A DNA stretch of 64,000 nucleotides from Bacteroidota bacterium (GTDB lineage Bacteria; Bacteroidota; Bacteroidia; Bacteroidales; Prolixibacteraceae). The translations under genes and the position numbers were made by a program. The notes beneath the pieces were generated by a model, which was not told where the DNA came from, made no database searches, and worked only from the letters and a program-made list of their open reading frames with translations. The stretch is taken from positions 1 to 64,000 of the forward strand of contig JAHEYU010000011.1 in the NCBI GenBank assembly GCA_023251435.1, read 5' to 3'. Positions 8,977 through 16,494 of this stretch are shown piece after piece. Every line of letters begins with the position of its first letter. Position 1 is the stretch's first letter.

Positions 8977-10566
8977 TTAATTTCGTATTTCCTGAAATTT
9001 AAACTGATGATCTTTTTGCTGAATCAGGTGAGCACAGAATTTCGGATCTTCCAGCTGGTAGTCTTCTCTAATGTGTCCGCCACGGCTTTCTTTTCTGATT
9101 AATGCCGATTCGCAAATGAGCGTGCAAATATCAGTAATGTGTTTGATTTTTAAAAGATTGTATTCATTAATTTTTTCAGGCAATTGTTCTTTTATGGTTT
9201 TAAGTTCTTCAATTGCTTCAACAAGTTTTTCAGCCGACCTTACGATTCCTGCTTTTTTGGTCATCAGTGCGGCAATGCGGTTTTTAGTCTCCAGAAATAG
9301 AATTTCATTGCCTGTGTCAACGTGAATGGGTTCTATTTCAGGTAAATGCTGGTTTATTTGCTTTTTTTGGGTTGCTTTTTCAGCCGCTCTTTTCCCGAAT
9401 ACCAGGCATTCTAACAACGAATTGCTTGCCAGTCGGTTGGCACCCATTACTCCGGTCGAGGCCACTTCGCCGCAGGCAAATAGTCCTTCAATATTGGTTT
9501 CGCCGTACAAATCTGTATGGATACCGCCAACCATGTAATGCGCTGCCGGTGAGATTGGTAGTAGATCAGTGGTAATGTCGATGTTGTATTTGAGCAACGT
9601 ATTATATATGGTAGAGAATCGCTTCCTGATTAATTCAGGATTAAGATGTTTTAAACTTAGGTACAGAAAGTCGGCTTGATGCAGTTGTAGCTCGTTGTAA
9701 ATTGCATGAGCCACCACATCGCGCGGGGCAAGTTCGGCAAGCGGATGGATATGCTGCATAAACCTTTCGCCTTTGGGGTTAAGCAACCACGCACCTTCGC
9801 CACGTACAGCTTCACTTATCAGAAATGCTTCTTCGCCCGGAATGTATAATGCCGACGGATGAAACTGAATGAATTCTATGTCGGAAAGTTTGGCGCCTGC
9901 ATGGTAAGCGAGTGCAATTCCATCGCCGGTTGCAGTATGCGGGTTGGTCGATCGGTCGTAAATGCGTGACAAACCACCCGTTGCAATAATGGTTGCTTTC
10001 GATTTGAATACAATGTTTTTGCTGCTCACAAAATCGAAAGCCTGAACTCCGCTGCAAACCTGATCGTTTACTAAAAGTCCGACCACTGTGGTATATTCAA
10101 AAGCCTGTATATTTTTTTGTTCCTGAACTTTCTTCAGCATGAAACAGGTGAGTCCTTTCCCGGTTGCATCGCCTCCTGCGTGCAGAATACGACGATGACT
10201 GTGCCCGCCTTCCAATCCCTGAACAAAGTGTCCGTTTTCTGTGTCGAACTGCATTCCCAGCCGGATGATTTCATTTACACAAGTTTGTCCTTCCGAGACC
10301 AGAATTTTTACTGCATCGAGGTCGCAAAGTCCGCGGCCGGCAGTTAAAGTATCCTGAATGTGAGAATCAAAAGAATCGTTTTCTTCGGTCACAACAGCAA
10401 TTCCGCCTTGTGCGTAATACGAATTGCTGATATCGAGTTGCGATTTGGTAATAATAGCAACACTCCCGTTCTTTGAAGCATGAAAAGCCGCTGTAAGGCC
10501 AGCCAAACCGCTCCCAACGATAATGGTGTCAAATTCCTTAATTTCTATTGAATTAGAATGTCCCAT
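8977..10566 (-). CDS. nadB: L-aspartate oxidase
   Basis: 529 residues. An FAD enzyme that oxidises L-aspartate to iminoaspartate, the first step of the aspartate route to NAD. Seen: an N-terminal dinucleotide-binding motif 'VGSGLAGLTAAFHA' (about residues 17-30), 'NSYYAQGGIAV', the active-site segment 'GGHSHRRILHAGGDATGKGL', 'FHPSALYIPGEEAFLISEAVRGEGA' shared with the succinate dehydrogenase flavoprotein family, and a C-terminal helical domain ('ESRGGHIREDYQ'). It is the first gene of a five-gene transcript (nadB-nadC-coaX-OMP-TPR). Confidence 0.96.
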   Translation of the reverse strand: MGHSNSIEIKEFDTIIVGSGLAGLTAAFHASKNGSVAIITKSQLDISNSYYAQGGIAVVTEENDSFDSHIQDTLTAGRGLCDLDAVKILVSEGQTCVNEIIRLGMQFDTENGHFVQGLEGGHSHRRILHAGGDATGKGLTCFMLKKVQEQKNIQAFEYTTVVGLLVNDQVCSGVQAFDFVSSKNIVFKSKATIIATGGLSRIYDRSTNPHTATGDGIALAYHAGAKLSDIEFIQFHPSALYIPGEEAFLISEAVRGEGAWLLNPKGERFMQHIHPLAELAPRDVVAHAIYNELQLHQADFLYLSLKHLNPELIRKRFSTIYNTLLKYNIDITTDLLPISPAAHYMVGGIHTDLYGETNIEGLFACGEVASTGVMGANRLASNSLLECLVFGKRAAEKATQKKQINQHLPEIEPIHVDTGNEILFLETKNRIAALMTKKAGIVRSAEKLVEAIEELKTIKEQLPEKINEYNLLKIKHITDICTLICESALIRKESRGGHIREDYQLEDPKFCAHLIQQKDHQFKFQEIRN

Positions 10567-10591
10567 CTGAAGAAATTTTCTTTCGAGGGCG

Positions 10592-10599
10592 CAAAGGTA
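10592..10599 (-). promoter_or_regulatory. Bacteroidota -7 box upstream of nadB
   Basis: TACCTTTG on the minus strand matches the TAnnTTTG consensus and lies 26 bases before the nadB ATG. No well-spaced TTG -33 element is visible. Confidence 0.55.
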
Positions 10600-10627
10600 T
10601 AAAAACTGATCAACAGGAGTATGGCAA

Positions 10628-11323
10628 TCAGGATTTTTTAATTTCGAGCATAAATCCGCTGCCGTGAATGTTCCTGATTTCTACTGATGGGTCTTCAGTG
10701 AAAAGTTTGCGGAGTTTGGTCAGGTACACATCCATACTTCGGGCAGTGAAATAACCATCGTCGCCCCATATTTTTTTCAGGGCTGTTTCGCGGGGGAGTA
10801 ATTCATTCTGGTTGTCGCACAGCATTTTGAGTAACTCGGCTTCTTTGGGTGAAAGCTTTTGTTTCGAACTGTCGTGTTCGATGGTTCGTAATTTATAATC
10901 GAATAAATAGTTTCCAATCTGGTAAAAGTCCGGGTCTTTTGTTTGAACACCTGATTGTCTTTTCAGTATAGCCCTGAGTTTAAAAATCAAAACTTCGGTG
11001 TCGAAGGGTTTGGTAATGTAGTCGTCTGCGCCAATTCGGTAGCCTTTCAGAACATCGTCGCGGAGATTTTTAGCGGTGAGAAATAGAATAGGGATGCCAA
11101 TGTTTAATTTCCTGATTTCGGTGCCGATTGTAAAACCGTCAACATTGGGGAGCATCACATCAAGAATACAAATGTCGTAATTGGCTTTGGTAAAGTGAGC
11201 AACTGCATGTTGTCCGTCGTCCACCCAATCAACTTCAAAATCGTTGATTTCGAGGTACGATTTCAGCACTGCCCCGAAACTTAGATCGTCTTCGACTAAA
11301 AATATGCGTGGTTTTAGATTCAT
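10628..11323 (-). CDS. OmpR/PhoB-family response regulator
   Basis: 231 residues from the ATG at 11323-11321, which begins one base after the kinase stop codon; the reading frame is open further upstream, but the receiver fold starts right at this Met. The receiver domain (about 5-120) has the acidic pair 'VEDD', phospho-acceptor Asp55 in 'CILDVMLP', and 'FLTAKN' with the conserved Lys. The winged-helix output domain spans about 130-229 ('LSPKEAELLKML', 'SMDVYLTKLRKLF', 'IHGSGFML'). Such regulators bind direct repeats spaced about one helical turn; four TTAAC boxes with that spacing lie upstream of its own operon. RprY-like by overall type. Confidence 0.92.
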   Translation of the reverse strand: MNLKPRIFLVEDDLSFGAVLKSYLEINDFEVDWVDDGQHAVAHFTKANYDICILDVMLPNVDGFTIGTEIRKLNIGIPILFLTAKNLRDDVLKGYRIGADDYITKPFDTEVLIFKLRAILKRQSGVQTKDPDFYQIGNYLFDYKLRTIEHDSSKQKLSPKEAELLKMLCDNQNELLPRETALKKIWGDDGYFTARSMDVYLTKLRKLFTEDPSVEIRNIHGSGFMLEIKKS

Positions 11324-11324
11324 T

Positions 11325-12968
11325 TTATTCGCGTATAAATGGGATGAAAACTTCAAATCTACTACCTTTTCCGGGTTCGCTATGTACAATTATGCTTCCG
11401 TGATTGGCTTCGAGTACCGCTTTCACATAACTCAGGCCTAATCCGAAACCTTTCACATTATGGATATTTCCGCTGGTTTGCCGGTAGAAACGCTCGAAAA
11501 TACGGCTTTGTACCGTTTTTGTCATGCCAATTCCTTTGTCATCGACCACAATCAGCACTCCTTTAGCTGTGTTGCTGGTCGAGATTTTTATTTCAGGAGC
11601 ATTTAGTGAATACTTATTGGCATTGTCGAGTAAATTGTAAATGAGGTTGGCAAAATGGCTCGAATCACTTGTTGCTACCGGATTAACAGCGATTAATTCA
11701 CTGGCGACAGAACCGCCTTTTTTCTCTACCTGAAGCACAATGCTTTGTATAGCATCTTCGATAACATCGTGTAAATTGATGGCCTCCCATTTAAATTCAA
11801 AATCCTTTTTTTCGAGCCGGGCAATGGTCAGAATGTCTTCAACCTGTTGGTTCATGCGGGCATTCTCCTTTTTAATCATTTCAGTATAAAACCTTATTCG
11901 CTCCGGATTATCAATTATTTTTTGATTTATAATTGAATCGGCAGCCACCGAAATGGTCGCGATGGGTGTTTTAAATTCGTGCGTCATGTTATTGATGAAA
12001 TCTGATTTCATTTCAGAAATCTTCTTTTGCTTCAGGATAAAATAAATGCTGAAGGCAAAAGTTACCAGCACGATAATTGAAAAAATGAGTGATATGAACA
12101 ACAACCAATTCAGTGTTTTGTATATAAACTCTTCTCTTTCAGGAAAATATACCGAAAGCAATGCGTTTTTCTGAAAAATTCCGTTTGGATAAAGATTGAC
12201 TTTGTAATTGCTTTCGGCAAGGAGCAAAGTGTCGGCATTGGCCGATTTGCCTGTAAACACTGAATCTTTGATAACGCCCAGTTCGAATGGAATTGGAATA
12301 TTGCGGTTTTCGAGTTCCTTTTTTAAAACTTCGTTTACGCGTTCGATGGGCACATCTTCTTCCCAAGTCGAAATTTCCTGAACAACCTTATTGGCAACCC
12401 GTTTCAGTTTTCGGGTTTTAAATTCGATTCGCTGTTTGAGTTGCCCGGCCGAGTCTGTCCATGTTTCGAATTGCCCGGCCAGTGAGTCGAACTTGCTGAT
12501 TCCATGCGCATAAACTGAACCTAAATTTTTGGCAATACTGTCTGTATTTATAATAATTACTTGTTCATCTTCGGAGGCCAAACTGTCGCCCTTGGTTGAG
12601 ATGTGGTATTGAAATCCGTTTCTGTTTTTTGCTGCCTTTACGATCATCTCGATCTGTTTGGCTGAAGGTTTTTTCGGAATGGAGATCCGCCTGGGAGTCC
12701 GGATGTGTGTGTTTGGCGGGATGGGAGGTGGAGGCGGTATTCCCCTGAAATGCATCGTGTCGTTAAATGCGAAATGATTAATCATCCTGAAATCCTGCAT
12801 TGTTTCGAGCCGGTTGGTGGTGCTGGTGAGCGCTTCGTTTACGCTGCGGTCGAACAGTTCGTTTTTAACGCGGATGGCATTGTTCATCCAAACCAGCTGT
12901 ATAATAACGATTCCAAGAATCGAAATCCCCATCAATGCAATAAGTATGGTGAATATTTTTTTGTTCAT
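11325..12968 (-). CDS. Membrane sensor histidine kinase (RprX-like)
   Basis: 547 residues counted from the ATG at 12968; an ATG six codons upstream is possible, but the membrane helix needs only this start. One membrane segment at about 7-27, a periplasmic region of about 240 residues with a striking proline run 'RGIPPPPPIPPNTHIR' (about 75-90), a second membrane segment near 275-295, then HisKA with His330 in 'NNMTHEFKTPIATI' and HATPase_c (about 435-547: 'NLLDNANKYS', 'VVDDKGIGM', 'GFGLGLSYVK'). It is cotranscribed with the response regulator and divergent from a secreted protein carrying a similar proline-rich segment. Confidence 0.92.
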   Translation of the reverse strand: MNKKIFTILIALMGISILGIVIIQLVWMNNAIRVKNELFDRSVNEALTSTTNRLETMQDFRMINHFAFNDTMHFRGIPPPPPIPPNTHIRTPRRISIPKKPSAKQIEMIVKAAKNRNGFQYHISTKGDSLASEDEQVIIINTDSIAKNLGSVYAHGISKFDSLAGQFETWTDSAGQLKQRIEFKTRKLKRVANKVVQEISTWEEDVPIERVNEVLKKELENRNIPIPFELGVIKDSVFTGKSANADTLLLAESNYKVNLYPNGIFQKNALLSVYFPEREEFIYKTLNWLLFISLIFSIIVLVTFAFSIYFILKQKKISEMKSDFINNMTHEFKTPIATISVAADSIINQKIIDNPERIRFYTEMIKKENARMNQQVEDILTIARLEKKDFEFKWEAINLHDVIEDAIQSIVLQVEKKGGSVASELIAVNPVATSDSSHFANLIYNLLDNANKYSLNAPEIKISTSNTAKGVLIVVDDKGIGMTKTVQSRIFERFYRQTSGNIHNVKGFGLGLSYVKAVLEANHGSIIVHSEPGKGSRFEVFIPFIRE

Positions 12969-12973
12969 GGCAT

Positions 12974-12981
12974 CAAAGATA
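12974..12981 (-). promoter_or_regulatory. Possible -7 box for the kinase/regulator operon
   Basis: TATCTTTG on the minus strand, a perfect TAnnTTTG match. It lies only 5 bases before the preferred kinase ATG, so a transcript from it would be nearly leaderless. Confidence 0.45.
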
Positions 12982-13008
12982 ATCATTAAATGGCGCGATT
13001 ACAGGACT

Positions 13009-13045
13009 TTAACTTTTTGTTAACAGACTTTAACCGGGCATTAAC
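13009..13045. promoter_or_regulatory. Four phased TTAAC boxes, probable response-regulator operator
   Basis: TTAAC occurs at 13009, 13020, 13030 and 13041, i.e. steps of 11, 10 and 11 bases, so all four lie on one face of the helix. The first and third are preceded by AC-T (ACTTTAAC). The array is between the divergent kinase/regulator operon and the secreted-protein gene, ending 23 bases before the latter's -7 box. OmpR/PhoB regulators bind such direct repeats, which makes the adjacent regulator the obvious candidate; binding is inferred. Confidence 0.7.
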
Positions 13046-13068
13046 GCTATGTTTGGGATTTGCAGGTG

Positions 13069-13076
13069 TATCTTTG
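13069..13076 (+). promoter_or_regulatory. -7 box of the secreted proline/charge-rich protein gene
   Basis: TATCTTTG fits TAnnTTTG exactly and lies 31 bases before the ATG. The last TTAAC box is where a -33 element would sit, the arrangement expected for an activator-dependent promoter. Confidence 0.65.
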
Positions 13077-13107
13077 TTTCAGCAAAATTTACTAAAATTA
13101 TATAACC

Positions 13108-13944
13108 ATGAAAAACACAATGGCATTATTAGGAATGGGTCTGGCAGTTATGTTGCTTTCATCAGAGTTGTCGGCACAAAACGCGCCGGAAGTAAAGGAC
13201 ACAAAGAAGAGCCGTCATATTAGAATGACGAAAATTGAAAATGGGAAAACAATGAAAATGGACACCGTTTTGACCGGTGATGATGTTTTTGTATGGAACG
13301 GTGATACCATCAATCCGGTAAAGCATATCAAAAAGTTCAGTCCTTCAGGATTTGACAAATTGCAGCACATTGACGTGAATGTTGACCGCAAAGGCGGAAA
13401 AGAAAATGTGATGATTTTCAGGCATAAAGATGGGAAAGATGGCGAACCGATGATCTGGAATATGGATTCGGACGACGATATGGAAATTGTTACCGAAGAT
13501 GTTGATTCGTTGGGAAAACGGATTGTTGTAAGGAAACGGATAAAAGATGGAGAAGGAAACCGGATGATGTTTTTACACGATGGTAATATGAGACATTTTC
13601 CTCCCGTGCCACCTGTTCCGCCTGTTCCGCACGTTAGAATGATGAAAATGAAACATGCCGGTAAAACCATTAATTTGAATGACCCAAACATTATTTCGTA
13701 CAAGAAAAAGGATATGAGCGGCGATCGCGAAAAGATCGAAATCATCAGGAAGAAATCGGAAGAGCCAGAAAATATGAACTTTGATTTTGAATTTGAAGCG
13801 CCCGAACCTCCGGAAGCGCCAGTAAATATCAGGGAATTTAAAGGCGACAACCAGAAAATGAAAATTATGGAGAAAGAAATTAAGATTGACGGCAAAAACG
13901 GCAAAGAAATTAAAGTGGAAGTTGAAACTGAAGAAAATAAATAG
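13108..13944 (+). CDS. Secreted Met/charge-rich protein with proline segment, unknown function
   Basis: 278 residues; a signal peptide ends near residue 23 ('LSSELSAQ'). The mature protein is very hydrophilic, rich in Lys, Asp, Glu and Met, with a proline block at about 163-177 ('HFPPVPPVPPVPHVR') and a second proline/acidic block near 245-258. No enzyme motif is visible. It is divergent from the two-component operon and sits behind the phased TTAAC boxes, so it is probably the regulated target, perhaps with feedback on the sensor, whose periplasmic part has a similar proline block flanked by HF and H-x-R. Met/His/Asp clusters could suit metal binding, but this is speculation. Not recognised as a named family. 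Confidence 0.72.
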   Translation: MKNTMALLGMGLAVMLLSSELSAQNAPEVKDTKKSRHIRMTKIENGKTMKMDTVLTGDDVFVWNGDTINPVKHIKKFSPSGFDKLQHIDVNVDRKGGKENVMIFRHKDGKDGEPMIWNMDSDDDMEIVTEDVDSLGKRIVVRKRIKDGEGNRMMFLHDGNMRHFPPVPPVPPVPHVRMMKMKHAGKTINLNDPNIISYKKKDMSGDREKIEIIRKKSEEPENMNFDFEFEAPEPPEAPVNIREFKGDNQKMKIMEKEIKIDGKNGKEIKVEVETEENK

Positions 13945-14021
13945 TGCAAGAATGCGTTAAGTAGATGATTTAAGCTCTAGCCGGGCTTAAAACAAGAGAA
14001 CAATTAAACAGCAAAACAGAT

Positions 14022-14056
14022 GAAGCGGTCGGGATTTATTCCGGCCGCTTTTTTAT
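14022..14056 (+). terminator. Terminator of the secreted-protein gene
   Basis: A 9-bp stem (14024-14032 with 14041-14049, GC-rich with one G-T pair) closed by an 8-nt loop and followed by a T-run. Confidence 0.85.
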
Positions 14057-14065
14057 TTAAACAAA

Positions 14066-14093
14066 AAGCCATCGAAGGGGGATTCGATGGCTT
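14066..14093. other. Perfect 11-bp hairpin in a gene-free stretch
   Basis: AAGCCATCGAA (14066-14076) and TTCGATGGCTT (14083-14093) are exact inverted complements around GGGGGA. On the minus strand the stem is followed by T-rich sequence, so it looks like a minus-strand terminator, yet no minus-strand gene lies to its right. It is part of a 480-base interval (13945-14424) without a gene, which otherwise holds the upstream terminator, the GH51 promoter and AT-rich sequence with nothing else I can name. Confidence 0.5.
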
Positions 14094-14367
14094 AAATACC
14101 TTTACAACAATATGCAAGGAGGGGCAACACATACCGCTGTATGAATGAATTTGATGCTGTTTAATTCTTTACATGAAAAAAATCGCGTTTTGTGTTTTCC
14201 GAATCAAACATAGACAATTGGATTCCTGCAGAAAATGTTTTTCTGTAAACAACCAATTTTGACAGGTAAACGGAGGGAAAGCGTCTAAAATATAGCTTTT
14301 GACTAAAAAATGAAGCGTGCAAATTCTGCAGTATTTTTAAAGTCTAAGTGTAAAAAAAGGTTTTAAG

Positions 14368-14390
14368 TGTACATTGTACAGTTATATTTG
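14368..14390 (+). promoter_or_regulatory. Promoter and palindromic operator of the GH51 gene
   Basis: TATATTTG (14383-14390) is a perfect -7 box 34 bases before the ATG. Just upstream is the palindrome TGTAC-ATT-GTACA (14368-14380), placed between the -7 and expected -33 positions where a repressor would block polymerase. The operator role is inferred from position. Confidence 0.55.
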
Positions 14391-14424
14391 CACCTAATTA
14401 TTAACCGTATTAGCCAACTGCGAT

Positions 14425-16389
14425 ATGAAACTAAAATTCTCCATTTTCCTGATTTGCCTTCTTCTTGCCGGAATAATTGGTACTCAGGCACAACCCAAAA
14501 CCCTTGTAGTAAACACCAAAACAACAATTGCCCCCATTCAGCCAACAATGTGGGGCTTGTTTTTCGAAGACATCAATTTTGCTGCCGATGGCGGTCTTTA
14601 TGCCGAAATGGTCAAAAACCGGTCGTTCGAATTTTATAAACCATTGATGGGCTGGAAGAAAACCGGAGAAGAATATGTTGGTCAATTCCAGATAATCAAT
14701 AGCCAAAATGAAAATAATCCACGTTTTCTGAGACTTGAATCACTTCAGGGAAAAGAACTTGGTTTGGTAAACGAGGGTTTCCGCGGAATGGGAGTGAAGG
14801 CAGGAGAAAATTACCTGTTTTCGATATTTGCCCGCCAAAGCGAAGGCGTTTCTGCACTGAAAGTGGAGCTGCTCGATTCTGTTGGAAAGGTTATCGGACA
14901 AAGCGAAGTGAAAAACTTTTCAGGTGAATTGAAAAAATACGAAGCCACGGTTAGCTGTTCCGCCACTAACCCAAAAGCCAGCCTGCGGGTAACACTTTCA
15001 GGAAAAGGCGTGCTCGAAATCGACATGGTTTCACTGTTTCCTGAAAATACCTGGAAGAACCGCAAAAATGGTCTGCGTGCCGATATGGTGCAAAAGCTGG
15101 CCGACCTGAAACCCGGTTTCCTGCGCTTTCCGGGAGGTTGTATTGTTGAAGGCCACGAACTCGAAACCCGTTACCAGTGGAAGAAAACGGTAGGCAATGT
15201 AGAAGACCGCCAGATGATTGTCAATCGTTGGAACACAGAGTTTGCGCATCGGAATGCCCCCGATTATTTCCAGTCGTACGGACTTGGTTTTTACGAATAC
15301 TTTTTGCTATCCGAAGATATCGGAGCCGAGCCGCTTCCAATTTTGAATTGCGGAATGGCCTGTCAGTTCAACTCCTGCGAATTGGTGCCACTTGATGCAC
15401 TCGATCCATACATTCAGGATGTGATTGACCTGATTGAATTTGCAAACGGCGCAACCACCACCAAATGGGGAAAACTGCGCGCAGATATGGGGCATCCGGC
15501 ACCCTTTAATATGAAAATGGTGGGAGTGGGGAATGAACAGTGGGGAACGCAATATGTCGATCGTTTAAAAATATTCCTGAAAGTTTTGCACGAGAAACAT
15601 CCTGAAATCATTTTTGTGGGAGGATCGGGTCCTTCGCCCGATGGAAAGGATTTTGACTACCTGTGGCCAGAGATGCGCCAACTTGGAGTGAAGCTGGTGG
15701 ACGAACATTATTACCGCAGTCCGGATTGGTTCCTTCAAAATGCAGGACGTTACGATTCCTACGACCGTAAAGGGCCGAAAGTATTTGCCGGCGAATATGC
15801 TGCCCACGATAAAGAGGGAAAAGATGCCGAATCGCGAAATACATGGAAAAGCGCGTTGGCCGAAGCCGCATTTATGACCGGACTGGAGCGCAATGCCGAA
15901 ATTGTACACCTTGCTTCGTACGCACCGCTTTTCGGAAATGTGAATGCCTGGCAGTGGCGCCCCGATTTGATTTGGTTTGATAACGAGCATGTGGTGGCAA
16001 CTCCCAATTATTACGTGCAGAAAATGTTCTCGACCAATGCAGGCACCGATGTCGTTTCGTCTTTGGTTGACGGCAAACCTTTGACTGGTCAGGATAGTTT
16101 GTATTCAAGCGCCACCATCGATTCAAAAACTTCGGAACTTGTGGTAAAAATGGTGAATGTGGGTAAAAAACCTGCAAGCCTTAATTTGTCGGTTGAAGGT
16201 CGTAAAGTGTCGGTAGGCGAAATCATTCTTCAGGTATTGACAAACAAAGATTTGACAGCCTATAACCACATTGGAAAACCTGAATTGGTCGCTCCGGGTT
16301 TAAGAAAGCAGAAGATTTCAGGAAAGAAAATTGTTTTTAATTTGGATGCAAATTCGTTGACCGTTGCACGGATTCCGTTGAAGAAATAA
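14425..16389 (+). CDS. Secreted alpha-L-arabinofuranosidase, GH51
   Basis: 654 residues. It would release terminal arabinofuranosyl groups from arabinan, arabinoxylan or arabinogalactan outside the cytoplasm. A signal peptide ends near residue 22 ('IIGTQAQ'). The family opening 'MWGLFFEDINFAADGGLYAEMVKNRSFEF' region lies at about 42-70, followed by a carbohydrate-binding-like insert (about 75-205), the TIM barrel with 'FLRFPGGCIVEG', the acid/base Glu in 'VGVGNEQWG' (about 367-375) and the nucleophile Glu in 'FAGEYAAH', then a C-terminal beta domain. It has its own promoter with a palindromic operator and precedes a Gfo/Idh/MocA gene. Neither SusCD nor a sigma/anti-sigma pair is nearby. Confidence 0.92.
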   Translation: MKLKFSIFLICLLLAGIIGTQAQPKTLVVNTKTTIAPIQPTMWGLFFEDINFAADGGLYAEMVKNRSFEFYKPLMGWKKTGEEYVGQFQIINSQNENNPRFLRLESLQGKELGLVNEGFRGMGVKAGENYLFSIFARQSEGVSALKVELLDSVGKVIGQSEVKNFSGELKKYEATVSCSATNPKASLRVTLSGKGVLEIDMVSLFPENTWKNRKNGLRADMVQKLADLKPGFLRFPGGCIVEGHELETRYQWKKTVGNVEDRQMIVNRWNTEFAHRNAPDYFQSYGLGFYEYFLLSEDIGAEPLPILNCGMACQFNSCELVPLDALDPYIQDVIDLIEFANGATTTKWGKLRADMGHPAPFNMKMVGVGNEQWGTQYVDRLKIFLKVLHEKHPEIIFVGGSGPSPDGKDFDYLWPEMRQLGVKLVDEHYYRSPDWFLQNAGRYDSYDRKGPKVFAGEYAAHDKEGKDAESRNTWKSALAEAAFMTGLERNAEIVHLASYAPLFGNVNAWQWRPDLIWFDNEHVVATPNYYVQKMFSTNAGTDVVSSLVDGKPLTGQDSLYSSATIDSKTSELVVKMVNVGKKPASLNLSVEGRKVSVGEIILQVLTNKDLTAYNHIGKPELVAPGLRKQKISGKKIVFNLDANSLTVARIPLKK

Positions 16390-16430
16390 AAACACAGTTT
16401 CCTGATTTGGGATATTCTTAGATCAATCGA

Positions 16431-16460
16431 TTGCATAAGTTCGCATTGTTGCTATTTTTG
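16431..16460 (+). promoter_or_regulatory. Promoter of the Gfo/Idh/MocA gene
   Basis: TTG (16431-16433), 19-base spacer, TATTTTTG (16453-16460): both Bacteroidota elements with standard spacing, 34 bases before the ATG. Confidence 0.7.
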
Positions 16461-16494
16461 TTGCAGAGAATTTTCTAAACCAAAAAAACATACA

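Noticed and set aside
11321-11389. Longer N-terminus for the response regulator
   Set aside because: The extra 22 residues precede the receiver fold and overlap the kinase C-terminus; the ATG right after the kinase stop is natural.
13215-13949. Long open frame (244 codons) on the minus strand opposite the secreted charged protein
   Set aside because: It mirrors the AAA/GAA-rich codons of the real gene; the product is low-complexity Ser/Phe/Ile, and the plus-strand frame has signal peptide, promoter and terminator.
15565-16177. Overlapping minus-strand frames inside the GH51 gene
   Set aside because: No domain or start signals, and the plus-strand GH51 catalytic motifs occupy the same bases.
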